From Streptomyces sp. NBC_01214 (lineage in GTDB: Bacteria > Actinomycetota > Actinomycetes > Streptomycetales > Streptomycetaceae): 64,000 nucleotides of DNA. A program made the translations under genes and the position numbers. The stretch covers positions 558,001-622,000 of the forward strand of contig NZ_JAPEOS010000001.1 of assembly GCF_026340975.1 (NCBI RefSeq), read 5' to 3'. Positions 1 through 8,608 of this stretch are shown piece after piece; position 1 is the stretch's first letter, and each line of letters opens with the position of its first letter. The notes beneath the pieces were generated by a model, which saw only the letters and a list, made by a program, of their open reading frames with translations, searched no databases and had not been told where the DNA came from.

Positions 1-1
1 C

Positions 2-685
2 GGGATCGCGACCGGCCCGTCCGGGTTGCTCGTCGTCGACCTCGACATGCTCAAGCCAACAGACAAAGAGGGAACACCTGACGGCGTAACCACCTTTGAG
101 GCGCTCTGCGAGCGCGCCGGACAGGCCGTCCCCACCACCTACCGGGTCCGGACCGCCCGCGGCGGGCAGCACCTGTACTTCACCCAGCCCGAAGGGGCCC
201 GGCTCGGCAACACCGCCGGACGCCTCGGCAAGCACATCGACACCCGGGGCTGGGGCGGGTACGTCGTCGCCCCCGGCAGCAGCACCCCGGACGGCGCCTA
301 CACGGTGCTGGACAGCACCAGCCCTGCCCCGCTCCCCGAATGGCTCGCCACCGCGCTCACAGCCAGGCCTAAACGGGTCAGGGACGTGCCGGCACCCCTG
401 ACGGTGAAAGGGTCCCGGTACGCGAAAGCGGCCCTGGACAGCGAAGTGCGCAACGTCGCCCATGCCGGGGACGGGACCCGCAACGACACACTGCTCAGGG
501 CCGCAAGGGCTCTGGGGAGGTTCGTCGCGTCGGGCGACCTGACCCGCGTGGAGGTTGAGCAGGCTCTTAGTAGCGCAGCGGCGGGCAACGCCACCGAGTC
601 GGAGCGCTACTACGACGACGTCATCACCCGAGGGCTGGACTGGTCGATTGCCAACAACCCCACCAGCGGCCGGCGCGCGGCATGA
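2..685 (+). CDS. Primase-polymerase (prim-pol) domain protein, 5' end missing
   Basis: The reading frame is already open at base 2 and runs to TGA at 685, so the start lies outside the window. The visible N-terminal part reads GIATGPSGLLVVDLD, the nucleotide-binding/acidic (DxD) motif of bifunctional DNA primase/polymerases. It is followed by a YVVAPGS segment typical of the fold, after which the similarity fades into an alpha-helical tail. Proteins of this type (RepPP class) start replication of some AICEs after excision. Here the gene overlaps the next one by 4 bp (ATGA) and leads a replication-excision-integration module ending at a tRNA. Function in element replication is inferred from domain and context. 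Confidence 0.85.
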   Translation, partial: GIATGPSGLLVVDLDMLKPTDKEGTPDGVTTFEALCERAGQAVPTTYRVRTARGGQHLYFTQPEGARLGNTAGRLGKHIDTRGWGGYVVAPGSSTPDGAYTVLDSTSPAPLPEWLATALTARPKRVRDVPAPLTVKGSRYAKAALDSEVRNVAHAGDGTRNDTLLRAARALGRFVASGDLTRVEVEQALSSAAAGNATESERYYDDVITRGLDWSIANNPTSGRRAA

Positions 686-1032
686 CCACCCCGCCCCCTG
701 CTCCCTCTAAGAGCCCTCTCGACCAACGCGTCGCCGAGGACGCCAAACAACCGCCGACACAGCAGCTGGCAGGCGCCCCGAAGGTCGTCGCCGAAGGCGT
801 CCCTTCATCTGTTCGCCCTGACCCCCACGCCGACGACGGACGCCGGCCCGTCGCCTGGCTCCACATCGTCGCCCCGCCCTCCTACAGCGCCAGCCCAAGC
901 GCCCGCTCCTGGTGCTCCTGCGGCCGCGACATCTTCGCCGCCGGACGCGCCCGCGCCCTCGCGCTCATCGCCGACCACGAACAGCACCGCATCGTCTGCC
1001 CGCTCCTCGATCAGCGAAGGGAAGCCGCATGA
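682..1032 (+). CDS. Small hypothetical protein of the integrative element
   Basis: 116 residues, not recognised. The start codon overlaps the prim-pol stop (ATGA) and the stop overlaps the next start (ATGA), so it is translationally coupled in the replication operon. The N-terminal half is Pro/Lys/Gln-rich and probably disordered. The C-terminal half has a WCSCGRDIF motif followed by an alpha-helical HEQHRIVCP segment; the CxC...H...C pattern could hold a metal ion, but this is a guess. There is no signal peptide or membrane segment. An accessory role in replication is possible only from its position. Confidence 0.7.
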   Translation: MTTPPPAPSKSPLDQRVAEDAKQPPTQQLAGAPKVVAEGVPSSVRPDPHADDGRRPVAWLHIVAPPSYSASPSARSWCSCGRDIFAAGRARALALIADHEQHRIVCPLLDQRREAA

Positions 1033-2570
1033 GTCCGCACGACCCTGAGCTGTGGGAAGGGTTCGACCAGATGACCCCGGAGGACATCACCGGGGGTGGG
1101 TGGGACGAGCCCGTACCCCTCAACCCGCGCGGGCAGCTCCCCACCTTCCCCGTGGACGCCCTGCCCGACTGGCTCGCCGCCATGACAGCCGGAGTCGCGG
1201 AAGAGACGCAGACGCCCGTCGACCTCGCCGGGTGCCTCGCTCTCGCCGTCATCGGCACCGCTGCCGGCGGGCGCCTCACCGTGACCGTGCGCGGGCAGTG
1301 GAGCGAACCCGTCAACCTCTATACCGCCGTCGCCATGCCGCCCGGCAGCCGCAAGAGCGCGGTTTTCGGGCTCATGGTCAAGCCACTCCTCGCCACTGAG
1401 AAGGCCCTTATCGAGCTCACCGCACCGCAGCGGACAGAGGCCGCCGCTTCCGCGCGCATCGCCAAGGCCGCGGCGGAAAGGGCGGAGAAGCTGGCTGCGA
1501 ACGCCGAGGCGGACAAGCTGGCTGACCTGACTGCTCAGGCTGTCTCCCTTTCCGAGGCTGCCGAGGCGGCCGTCGTCCCAGCCAAGCCCCAGCTCGTCGC
1601 GGACGACGTCACTGCCGAAAGCCTGACCACCCTCCTCGACCAGCAGGACGGACGCATCTCGATCCTGTCCCCAGAGGGCGAGATCTTCGAGATCATCGCT
1701 GGACGCTATTCCGGCGTCCCGAACATGGGGATCTTCCTCAAGGGCCATGCCGGCGACATGGCCCGCGTCAACCGCCAGGCCCGAGATCCCCAGTACATCG
1801 AGAACCCCGCCATCACCATGGGCCTGGCCATCCAGCCGGATGTCCTGGACTCCATCGGGCAGATCAAGGGTGCCGACGGCCGCGGTCTGCTCGCCCGGTT
1901 CCTCTACTCCAGGCCCGAATCCCTCGTCGGCTACCGCAACCTCACGCCCGAACTCCTCAGCCCCGACACCGCCGAAACCTACGCGCGCAAGCTCGGGAGC
2001 CTGGCCCTGACCCTCGCGGCCTGGACCGAGACCGCCGAGCTCACTCTCACCCCCGAGGCCGACGCCGTCCTCCTTGCCTACCAGCGCGTCACGGAATCCC
2101 GCCTGCGCAAGGACGGGAGCCTCGCACCGATCGTGAACTGGGCCAGCAAGCGCGATGGCGCCGTCGCCCGCATCGCCGGGCTCCTCCACCTGGCTGCCCA
2201 CCCCGAGGACGCATGGACCCGGCCGATCGCCGCCGCCACCATGGCCGCCGCCACCGAGCTCGGGGACTACTTCACCGCCCACGCTCTCGACGTCTTCAAC
2301 GCCATGAAGGCCGACCCCGCCCAGGCGGCCGCCCACACGGTCCTGACCCACCTGAACGAGACCCGCACAGCCACCTTCACGAAACGCGACCTCTTCCGCG
2401 CGATGCCCCGCAGCGAGTTCCCCGCCATGAGCGACCTCGACCCCGCCCTGGACCTCCTGGAGGAACACGGCTGGGTCCGCCAGCAACCCCCGCCACCCCG
2501 CACCACACGCGGCGGCCGGCCGCCCTCCCCCCGCTACGAGACCCACCCCCGCATCACCCCCGCCGCCTGA
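1029..2570 (+). CDS. DUF3987 replication-associated protein
   Basis: 513 residues from ATG 1029, which overlaps the upstream stop. An earlier in-frame start at 912 would lie deep inside the preceding gene and is rejected. The protein has the DUF3987 layout: DLAGCLALAVIGTAAGGR, then AMPPGSRKSAVFGLMVKP (a Walker-A-like loop with KS), a Lys/Ala/Glu-rich helical insert near residues 125-180, ILSPEGEIFEIIAGRY, and a C-terminal winged-helix-like part with a basic Pro/Arg tail. DUF3987 proteins follow prim-pol genes in phage and AICE replication modules and resemble primase/helicase partners. Helicase activity is inferred; a complete GxxxxGKS is not present. Confidence 0.82.
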   Translation: MSPHDPELWEGFDQMTPEDITGGGWDEPVPLNPRGQLPTFPVDALPDWLAAMTAGVAEETQTPVDLAGCLALAVIGTAAGGRLTVTVRGQWSEPVNLYTAVAMPPGSRKSAVFGLMVKPLLATEKALIELTAPQRTEAAASARIAKAAAERAEKLAANAEADKLADLTAQAVSLSEAAEAAVVPAKPQLVADDVTAESLTTLLDQQDGRISILSPEGEIFEIIAGRYSGVPNMGIFLKGHAGDMARVNRQARDPQYIENPAITMGLAIQPDVLDSIGQIKGADGRGLLARFLYSRPESLVGYRNLTPELLSPDTAETYARKLGSLALTLAAWTETAELTLTPEADAVLLAYQRVTESRLRKDGSLAPIVNWASKRDGAVARIAGLLHLAAHPEDAWTRPIAAATMAAATELGDYFTAHALDVFNAMKADPAQAAAHTVLTHLNETRTATFTKRDLFRAMPRSEFPAMSDLDPALDLLEEHGWVRQQPPPPRTTRGGRPPSPRYETHPRITPAA

Positions 2571-2584
2571 ACCCCCCAACCCAC

Positions 2585-2830
2585 TGACAGAACTGACAGA
2601 ACCTCCCGACCAGCCCTGTGACCTGCACAAACGAGCACTTTCGGAGCTCTGACAAAACCTCCGGAAACTCTGACAGAACCCAAAAAACCTCGCCGCGGGC
2701 GAGCCGCCCGGTCTGACAGAACCGAGGTTTTCGAGGTTCTGTCAGAGTTTTTTGAGGTTTTGTCACGCGGCCCGAACCGGCCAAAACAGCAGGTCAAGGG
2801 CCACACGGCGAGGTTCTGTCAGTTCTGTCA
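2585..2830 (+). repeat. TGACAGAAC repeat field, candidate replication origin
   Basis: The gap between the DUF3987 gene and xis holds nine copies of a 9-mer. Forward TGACAGAAC lies at 2585-2593, 2594-2602, 2671-2679 and 2714-2722, with the variant TGACAAAAC at 2650-2658. The reverse complement GTTCTGTCA lies at 2736-2744, 2813-2821 and 2822-2830, with the variant GTTTTGTCA at 2757-2765. All forward copies lie left of about 2729 and all reverse copies right of it, and each outer end is an exact tandem pair. The central pair forms a 12-bp inverted repeat. Iteron-like arrays beside replication genes are typical of origins; an origin role here is inference. No ORF of substance lies in the gap. Confidence 0.7.
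2712..2746. repeat. Central 12-bp inverted repeat of the origin-like region
   Basis: TCTGACAGAACC at 2712-2723 is mirrored by GGTTCTGTCAGA at 2735-2746 around an 11-bp spacer. It contains the innermost forward and reverse 9-mers and marks the point where repeat orientation flips. It could fold as a hairpin (single-strand origin or initiator site) or bind a dimer in duplex form. Confidence 0.75.
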
Positions 2831-2880
2831 GTACTTTCCGGGGTTTCCGCGCCCCGGACCGAGCTGAAGGAGCCGGACGC

Positions 2881-3111
2881 ATGACCACCTACGAGTCGGA
2901 ACCGGCCATCGACCCCACCGTCGTCCTGCTGACGGTCGAGGAGGCCGCTCGCCGCCTCAGGATCGGCCGAACGTTCTGCTTCCGGCTGATCGGCACCGGC
3001 GAGCTGGAATCTGTGCCCGTGGGTCGCCTGCGCAGGGTCCCCGTCGCCGCCGTACACGAGTACGTCGCCCGACTCCGAGCCGCACGCGGAACTGCCGCGC
3101 CGGCCGCCTGA
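2881..3111 (+). CDS. xis: Excisionase (Xis), HTH MerR/Xis-like
   Basis: 76 residues from ATG 2881, with a good GAAGGAG site at 2866-2872. The core LTVEEAARRLRIGRTFCFRLIGTG followed by L.SVPVGRLRRVP and a terminal helix is the winged-helix fold of AICE/phage excisionases, which bend att DNA and steer the integrase toward excision. The stop lies 9 nt before the integrase start, so the two are co-transcribed as in pSAM2. The symbol denotes function by family and context. Confidence 0.85.
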   Translation: MTTYESEPAIDPTVVLLTVEEAARRLRIGRTFCFRLIGTGELESVPVGRLRRVPVAAVHEYVARLRAARGTAAPAA

Positions 3112-3120
3112 GAGGAATCC

Positions 3121-4371
3121 GTGGAAGAGAAGAGCAAGCGCACCCGCCAGCCCAACGGGGCGTCGACCATCTACCTGGGGAAGGACGGCAAGTGGCACGG
3201 CCGCGTGACCGTCGGCGTGCGGCCGGACGGCAAGCCCGACCGCCGGCACGTCGAGCGGAAGACACAGGCCGCGGTCACGAAGGCCGTCCGTGCTCTGGAG
3301 CAGCAGCGCGACGCGGGGACCGTACGGAAGATTGGCCAGCAGTGGACGGTCAAGACCTGGCTGGAGCACTGGGTCGAGAACATTGCCAAGAAGTACGTGA
3401 GCGAGAACAGCTATGACGGGTACGAGGTGGACGTTCGGGTCCACCTCGTACCGGGTCTGGGCGCCCACAAGCTGGAGCGGCTGGAGCCGGAGCACCTGGA
3501 AGAGTTCTACGCCCGCATGCAGAAGAACGGCAGCGCGGCCGGGACGGCGCACCACGTGCACCGCACGATTCGGGTGGCCCTCACCGAGGCGGTCCGGCGG
3601 GGACACGCCCCGAAGAACGTCGCCGAGATCGCCAAGGCCCCGCGGCTCGAAGAGGAGGAGATCGAGCCGTACACGATCGAGGAGATTCAGAGCATCCTCC
3701 TGGAGGCCTCGAAGCTCCGGAACAGCGCCCGGTGGGTCATCGCCCTGGCCCTCGGGCTGCGCCAGGGGGAGGCCCTGGGCCTCATGTGGGAGGACGTGTA
3801 CCTGGACGCTGGGTACATCCGCGTCCGGAAGAACCGCCTGCGCCCGAAGTACGAGCACGGGTGCCGGGAGAGTTGCGGCCGGAAGCCCGGGTACTGCCCG
3901 GCCCGCAAGGAGACGCGGCGCGAGGTCAAGAACACTAAGTCCCGCGCCGGCCGCCGCACCATCGGTCTGCCGGAGCCGGTCACGAAGCTCCTCCGCAAGC
4001 ACCAGGAAGAGCAGGCGCGGGAGCGGAAGCACGCTGGAGACGAGTGGGAGGACAAGGGGTACGTCTTCGCCCAGCCCACCGGCGGGCCCCTCATCCCGAA
4101 CACGGACTACCACCACTGGAAGAAGCTCCTGGGGGATGCCGGCGTCCGGGACGGGCGGCTGCATGATGCACGCCACACCGCCGGGACGGTGCTCTTGCTG
4201 CTGGGGGTTCCCGACGTGGTGGTCGACGCGATCATGGGCTGGGAGCCGGGAGGGTCGGCGCGGATGCGCGCCCGCTACATGCACGTGACCGGGCCCATGC
4301 TGAAGAACGTCGCGAGGCAGATCGGTGACGCGCTCTGGGGCGCCGCCGAGGAGGCTCCTGACCCCAACTGA
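3121..4371 (+). CDS. int: Tyrosine site-specific integrase of the element
   Basis: 416 residues from GTG 3121 (GAGAGGA upstream). An N-terminal AP2-like arm-binding region (about 15-60) and a SAM-like core-binding domain (about 75-170) precede a catalytic domain with R214 in GLRQGEALGL, H348 and R351 in HDARH, W374 and nucleophile Y386 in RYMHV. Unusually, the catalytic domain carries a Cys-containing insert (C248, C252, C259) that could be a zinc knuckle. The gene ends 78 bp from the 3' end of a tRNA-Ser gene, the usual chromosomal target of such integrases. With xis it should move the element in and out of that tRNA. Confidence 0.95.
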   Translation: MEEKSKRTRQPNGASTIYLGKDGKWHGRVTVGVRPDGKPDRRHVERKTQAAVTKAVRALEQQRDAGTVRKIGQQWTVKTWLEHWVENIAKKYVSENSYDGYEVDVRVHLVPGLGAHKLERLEPEHLEEFYARMQKNGSAAGTAHHVHRTIRVALTEAVRRGHAPKNVAEIAKAPRLEEEEIEPYTIEEIQSILLEASKLRNSARWVIALALGLRQGEALGLMWEDVYLDAGYIRVRKNRLRPKYEHGCRESCGRKPGYCPARKETRREVKNTKSRAGRRTIGLPEPVTKLLRKHQEEQARERKHAGDEWEDKGYVFAQPTGGPLIPNTDYHHWKKLLGDAGVRDGRLHDARHTAGTVLLLLGVPDVVVDAIMGWEPGGSARMRARYMHVTGPMLKNVARQIGDALWGAAEEAPDPN

Positions 4372-4388
4372 GACGGAAACTGAGACGG
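4366..4388 (+). repeat. Direct repeat at integrase 3' end, possible arm-type sites
   Basis: AACTGAGACGG occurs at 4366-4376 and again at 4378-4388, 12 bp apart, overlapping the int stop codon. Short direct repeats beside attP are often integrase arm-binding sites. That role is inferred only from position. Confidence 0.4.
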
Positions 4389-4394
4389 GACAAG

Positions 4395-4428
4395 CGAAAA
4401 GCCCCGCTGCAAGCAGCGGGGCTTTTCG
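4395..4428. terminator. Strong hairpin terminator between int and tRNA-Ser
   Basis: A 16-bp perfect inverted repeat (CGAAAAGCCCCGCTGC, loop AA, mirrored) ends in TTTT on one strand and AAAA on the other. It can terminate both the integrase transcript and the convergent tRNA-Ser transcript. Confidence 0.9.
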
Positions 4429-4449
4429 ACATCGTGCCCGGTGAGGCAC

Positions 4450-4500
4450 TGGCGGAGGATACGAGATTCGAACTCGTGAGGGGTTGCCCCCAACACGCTT
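4450..4500. other. Probable attachment site (right end of integrated element) in tRNA-Ser
   Basis: AICE integrases recombine within the 3' half of a tRNA gene and leave it intact. The integrase gene ends just outside the CCA end of tRNA-Ser(GGA), so the crossover segment should lie in the T-arm to anticodon part of this gene. The matching partial copy at the other end of the element lies outside the window, so the exact att core cannot be fixed here. Confidence 0.55.
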
Positions 4501-4537
4501 TCCAAGCGTGCGCCCTAGGCCACTAGGCGAATCCTCC
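4450..4537 (-). tRNA. tRNA-Ser (GGA)
   Basis: 88 nt including an encoded CCA. The acceptor stem GGAGGAT pairs with ATCCTCC, the anticodon loop is TTGGAAA (anticodon GGA), there is a long variable arm typical of serine tRNAs, and the T-arm contains TTCGAAT. It is the integration target of the element to its left. Confidence 0.97.
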
Positions 4538-4635
4538 GCGGCAAACAATACAAGACGTTGAGGGGTGCTCGCGAACGTGATCGTCGGGCGGAGAGCGGGT
4601 CGGGGTCCGGCTCGATTCCGGGGCCCTCCATCCGC

Positions 4636-4641
4636 TAGGGT
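4636..4641 (+). promoter_or_regulatory. -10 box of the SRP RNA gene
   Basis: TAGGGT lies 7 bp before the first paired base of the SRP RNA, the expected distance from a -10 box to the transcript start. No convincing -35 box is visible. Confidence 0.6.
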
Positions 4642-4648
4642 GGGGCCA

Positions 4649-4734
4649 GCCCCTCACGTGGCGCTATCTCACCCAACTCCCCCAGGGCCGGAAGGCAGCA
4701 AGGGTAAGTGGGCTCTGGCGGGTGCGTGGGGGGC
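4649..4734 (+). ncRNA. ffs: Signal recognition particle RNA (4.5S-type)
   Basis: The apical segment CAGGGCCGGAAGGCAGCAAG carries the GGAA tetraloop and asymmetric loop bound by the Ffh M domain. The ends GCCCCTCACG (4649-4658) and CGTGGGGGGC (4725-4734) pair over 10 bp with one G.U. This gives a single short hairpin of the eubacterial small SRP RNA type. As in other actinobacteria it lies just upstream of dnaX. It directs nascent membrane and secreted proteins to the translocon. Confidence 0.92.
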
Positions 4735-4820
4735 GCTTTGCGTTCCGGGCGCCGTACGGGATGCCCTGGAAGGGCTTCGGCGGGCCGCTGATGTCGGTGG
4801 GCCCGGATAACCTCGTATAC

Positions 4821-7007
4821 GTGTCGTCCCTTGCGCTGTACCGCCGCTATCGCCCCGAGTCGTTCGCCGAGGTCATCGGGCAGGAGCATGTCACTGCCCC
4901 GCTGATGCAGGCCCTGCGGAACAACCGGGTCAATCACGCGTACCTGTTCAGCGGGCCGCGCGGCTGCGGCAAGACCACCAGCGCGCGCATCCTCGCCCGG
5001 TGTCTGAACTGTGAGCAGGGTCCCACCCCCACCCCCTGCGGGGAGTGCCAGTCCTGCCGGGACCTGGCCAGGAACGGGCCGGGGTCCATCGACGTCATCG
5101 AGATCGACGCCGCCTCGCACGGTGGTGTGGACGACGCCCGTGACCTGCGCGAGAAGGCCTTCTTCGGGCCCGCGTCCAGCCGCTACAAGATCTACATCAT
5201 CGACGAGGCCCACATGGTCACCTCGGCGGGCTTCAACGCCCTGCTGAAGGTGGTCGAGGAGCCGCCGGAGCACCTCAAGTTCATCTTCGCCACCACGGAG
5301 CCGGAGAAGGTGATCGGGACCATCCGGTCCAGGACGCACCACTATCCCTTCCGGCTCGTGCCTCCCGGCACCCTGCGGGAGTACCTCGGCGAGGTCTGCG
5401 GGCGCGAGGGCGCCACGGTCGAGGACGGCGTCCTGCCGCTGGTCGTGCGCGCCGGCGCCGGGTCCGTGCGCGACTCGATGTCCGTCATGGACCAGCTCCT
5501 CGCCGGCGCCGGCGAGGAGGGTGTGACGTACGCCATGGCCACCTCGCTGCTCGGCTACACCGAGGGTTCGCTGCTCGACTCCGTCGTCGACGCCTTCGCC
5601 GCCGGGGACGGGGCCGCCGCGTTCGAGGTCGTCGACCGGGTCGTCGAGGGCGGGAACGACCCGCGCCGGTTCGTCGCCGACCTGCTGGAGCGGCTGCGCG
5701 ACCTGGTGATCCTGGCCGCCGTGCCGGACGCCGGGGAGAAGGGGCTGATCGACGCCCCCGCCGACGTCGTGGAGCGGATGCAGGCCCAGGCGTCCGTGTT
5801 CGGGGCCGCCGAGCTGTCGCGCGCCGCCGATCTGGTCAACGCCGGGCTCACCGAGATGCGGGGCGCGACCTCGCCGCGGCTGCAGCTGGAGCTGATCTGC
5901 GCCCGGGTGCTGCTGCCCGCCGCCTTCGACGACGAGCGGTCCTTCCAGGCCCGGCTCGACCGGCTGGAGCGCAGCGGCCCGCCCGCCGCTGCGGCCTTCG
6001 CCGCGCCGCCGGCCACCGCGCCCGCCATGGGCTACGTGCCCGGGCCCGAGGCGCATGCCATGGCCCCCGCCGGTCCCGGTGGGGGTGCGGCCGCCGCGCG
6101 CGCCGCCGCTCCCGCGCCCGTCCCCGCTCCGGTGCAGGCTCCCGAGCCGGTCCGGGCCGCCCCGGCCCCCGCGCCTGCTGCCGCTCCCGCACCGACCCCT
6201 GCTCCTGCTCCCGCTCCCGCTCCCGCCCCCGGCGCTTGGCCGGGAGCCGCGCAGCCCGGGAGCGGTGCGCCCGGTGCCTGGCCCGGGGCGGCGGCACCGG
6301 CCGCCGCCGGTGCCTGGCCCAGCGCGGCCGCGTCCGCCCCGCCCCCCGCGCCCGCCGCCCCGGCTGCCGCCGCCCCCGCCGCGGCCCCCGCGGCCCCCGC
6401 GCCCTCCCCCGGCATGGCCGCCGGAGCCGGGCAGGTGCAGGCGATGTGGCCCGGCGTGCTGGAGGCCGTCAAGAACCGCCGCCGCTTCACCTGGATCCTG
6501 CTCAGCCAGAACGCCCAGGTCACCGGCTTCGACGGGACCACCCTCCAGCTGGGCTTCCCCAATGTCGGGGCCCGCGACAACTTCGCCAGCAGCGGTAGCG
6601 AGGACGTCCTGAAGGCGGTCCTGGCCGAGCAGTTCCAGGTCAACTGGAAGATCGAGGCCGTCGTCGGCGGCGGATCCCCGGCCCCGGTCCCGACCTCCTC
6701 GTACGGCTCCTCGTACGGGGCCCCGGCCGCGCCCGCCCCCGCCTACAGCCCGCCGCCGGCCCCGGCGCAGCAGCAGGCCCCGGCCCCGCAGACCCCGCCC
6801 GCCCCGCAGTACACGCCGCAGCAGCCGCCCCAGCAGTCGGCTCCCGCCCCGCAGCCCCCCGTACAGCAGGCGCCCCCGCCGGTCGCCCCCGAGGACGACT
6901 TCGCCGAGGAGGACGACCCCGACCTCGTCGAGAGCGCGCTGACCGGACACGACCTGATCGTGCGCGAGCTCGGAGCCACCGTTGTGGAGGAATACACAAA
7001 CGAGTAG
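4821..7007 (+). CDS. dnaX: DNA polymerase III subunits gamma and tau
   Basis: 728 residues. GTG 4821 is chosen because the protein then starts [15 protein letters not shown], the conserved DnaX beginning. The in-frame ATG at 4791 is an alternative, and neither has a clear Shine-Dalgarno. The AAA+ core has Walker A GPRGCGKT (45-52), a zinc module with Cys near 61-79, DEAH (128-131) and sensor motifs. A Pro/Ala-rich linker of over 100 residues follows, then a tau-specific domain (from about 540) and a Pro/Gln-rich tail. It is the clamp-loader ATPase linking polymerase cores and helicase at the fork. Whether a short gamma form is made cannot be seen. Confidence 0.96.
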   Translation: MSSLALYRRYRPESFAEVIGQEHVTAPLMQALRNNRVNHAYLFSGPRGCGKTTSARILARCLNCEQGPTPTPCGECQSCRDLARNGPGSIDVIEIDAASHGGVDDARDLREKAFFGPASSRYKIYIIDEAHMVTSAGFNALLKVVEEPPEHLKFIFATTEPEKVIGTIRSRTHHYPFRLVPPGTLREYLGEVCGREGATVEDGVLPLVVRAGAGSVRDSMSVMDQLLAGAGEEGVTYAMATSLLGYTEGSLLDSVVDAFAAGDGAAAFEVVDRVVEGGNDPRRFVADLLERLRDLVILAAVPDAGEKGLIDAPADVVERMQAQASVFGAAELSRAADLVNAGLTEMRGATSPRLQLELICARVLLPAAFDDERSFQARLDRLERSGPPAAAAFAAPPATAPAMGYVPGPEAHAMAPAGPGGGAAAARAAAPAPVPAPVQAPEPVRAAPAPAPAAAPAPTPAPAPAPAPAPGAWPGAAQPGSGAPGAWPGAAAPAAAGAWPSAAASAPPPAPAAPAAAAPAAAPAAPAPSPGMAAGAGQVQAMWPGVLEAVKNRRRFTWILLSQNAQVTGFDGTTLQLGFPNVGARDNFASSGSEDVLKAVLAEQFQVNWKIEAVVGGGSPAPVPTSSYGSSYGAPAAPAPAYSPPPAPAQQQAPAPQTPPAPQYTPQQPPQQSAPAPQPPVQQAPPPVAPEDDFAEEDDPDLVESALTGHDLIVRELGATVVEEYTNE

Positions 7008-7054
7008 CCGGTCCTGATTGGGTGGCCGCACGAAGGTGACCGCTCGGTCCCGGC

Positions 7055-7060
7055 TAGGCT
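7055..7060 (+). promoter_or_regulatory. -10 box of purD, probably leaderless
   Basis: TAGGCT ends 7 bp before the purD GTG and there is no ribosome-binding site. Transcription probably starts at the start codon itself. Confidence 0.55.
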
Positions 7061-7067
7061 GAGCAGC

Positions 7068-8321
7068 GTGAAGGTCCTCGTCATCGGCGGCGGCGCCCGC
7101 GAACATGCCCTGTGCCGCTCTCTGTCCCTCGACTCCGCCGTCTCTGCGCTGTACTGCGCTCCCGGCAACGCCGGCATCGCCGAGGTGGCCGAGCTCCGCC
7201 CGGTCGACGCCCTCGACGGCGCTGCCGTCGCCGCTCTCGCCACCGAACTCGAAGCCGACCTGGTCGTCGTCGGCCCGGAGGCCCCGCTGGTCGCCGGCGT
7301 CGCCGACGCCGTGCGTGCCGCCGGGATCCCCGTCTTCGGCCCGTCGGCCGAGGCGGCGCAGCTCGAAGGCTCCAAGGCCTTCGCCAAGGACGTGATGGCC
7401 GCGGCCGGGGTCCCGACCGCGCGCAGCTACGTCTGCACCACTCCCGAAGAGGTGGACGAGGCCCTCGACGCCTTCGGCGCCCCGTACGTCGTCAAGGACG
7501 ACGGCCTCGCCGCCGGCAAGGGCGTCGTGGTCACCGAGGACCTGGCCGTCGCCCGCGCGCACGCGCTCGGCTGCGACCGGGTGGTCATCGAGGAGTACCT
7601 CGACGGGCCCGAGGTCTCCCTCTTCGCCATCACCGACGGCGTCACCGTGGTCCCGCTCCAGCCGGCGCAGGACTTCAAGCGCGCCCTGGACGGCGACGAG
7701 GGCCCCAACACGGGCGGCATGGGCGCGTACTCCCCGCTGCCCTGGGCCGACCCGAAGCTGGTCGACGAGGTCATGGAGCTGGTCCTCCAGCCGACCGTCG
7801 ACGAGCTCCGCCGCCGCGGCACCCCCTTCTCCGGGCTGCTCTACGCGGGCCTCGCGATCACCAGCCGCGGTACCCGCGTCATCGAGTTCAACGCGCGCTT
7901 CGGCGACCCCGAGACCCAGGTGGTCCTGGCCCGGTTGCGCACGCCGCTCGCAGGCGTGCTGCTGGGTGCCGCCAAGGGCACCCTGGAAGCCGTACCCCCG
8001 CTGGTCTGGCGCGAGGACGCGGCCGTCACGGTGGTCATCGCCTCCCACAACTACCCCGAGACCCCCCGCACCGGGGACCCGATCGAGGGCCTGGCCGAGG
8101 TGGCCGCCGAGGACGGGCCGGACGCCTACGTGCTGCACGCGGGGACCCGGCACGAGGGCGACGCGGTGGTCAGCGCGGGCGGCCGTGTGCTGTCGGTGAC
8201 GGCGACCGGTTCCGACCTGGCGCAGGCGCGCGAGAAGGCGTATAAGGCGGTGGCGCGCATCCGTCTCGACGGCTCGCAGCACCGTACGGATATTGCGGCC
8301 AAGGCGGCCGAGGGCCGCTGA
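7068..8321 (+). CDS. purD: Phosphoribosylamine-glycine ligase (GAR synthetase)
   Basis: 417 residues, full length. It starts [15 protein letters not shown], the conserved N-terminal nucleotide-fold motif, and contains the ATP-grasp region ([52 protein letters not shown]). It joins glycine to 5-phosphoribosylamine using ATP, the second step of purine synthesis. It is monocistronic here, 60 bp after dnaX, and followed by a hairpin. Confidence 0.97.
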   Translation: MKVLVIGGGAREHALCRSLSLDSAVSALYCAPGNAGIAEVAELRPVDALDGAAVAALATELEADLVVVGPEAPLVAGVADAVRAAGIPVFGPSAEAAQLEGSKAFAKDVMAAAGVPTARSYVCTTPEEVDEALDAFGAPYVVKDDGLAAGKGVVVTEDLAVARAHALGCDRVVIEEYLDGPEVSLFAITDGVTVVPLQPAQDFKRALDGDEGPNTGGMGAYSPLPWADPKLVDEVMELVLQPTVDELRRRGTPFSGLLYAGLAITSRGTRVIEFNARFGDPETQVVLARLRTPLAGVLLGAAKGTLEAVPPLVWREDAAVTVVIASHNYPETPRTGDPIEGLAEVAAEDGPDAYVLHAGTRHEGDAVVSAGGRVLSVTATGSDLAQAREKAYKAVARIRLDGSQHRTDIAAKAAEGR

Positions 8322-8337
8322 CCAGCGGCTCCGCAGA

Positions 8338-8379
8338 CCCGCGGGCCCGGTGCGCATCTCGTGCGCCCGGGCCCGCGGG
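8338..8379. terminator. GC-rich hairpin after purD
   Basis: CCCGCGGGCCCGG (8338-8350) pairs with CCGGGCCCGCGGG (8367-8379), extended inside by GCGCA/TGCGC around a TCTCG loop. There is no T-run, as is common for Streptomyces terminators. Confidence 0.75.
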
Positions 8380-8491
8380 CGTGTCCGCGTGCGACTGCAT
8401 CCGGCCGCGTTCGAACGCAGCCAGCTTTACCCAAAGACATTCCATCGGGTGATCGTCCTCCGGTCTGCCTGACGCCCGCGCGTGCCCCAAC

Positions 8492-8497
8492 TAGGGT
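8492..8497 (+). promoter_or_regulatory. Candidate -10 box for the 8609 gene
   Basis: TAGGGT, the most promoter-like hexamer in the 287-bp gap after purD. It would give a leader of about 105 nt. The rest of the gap shows no gene. Confidence 0.35.
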
Positions 8498-8608
8498 GCG
8501 GCGCAAGCATTCCGGCACTTGGCCCACCGGCATTGCGATGTCAGTGGCGGGTGTCACAGTGGGGGAGTGAGCAACGTCGCCGCAGGGCAGAGGGGGTGAG
8601 GTCCGGCC

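Noticed and set aside
4635..8357. Minus-strand open frame of 1240 codons opposite dnaX and purD
   Set aside because: It mirrors the third-position GC bias of two certain genes, has Gly/Arg/Ala-rich nonsense composition and no family motif.
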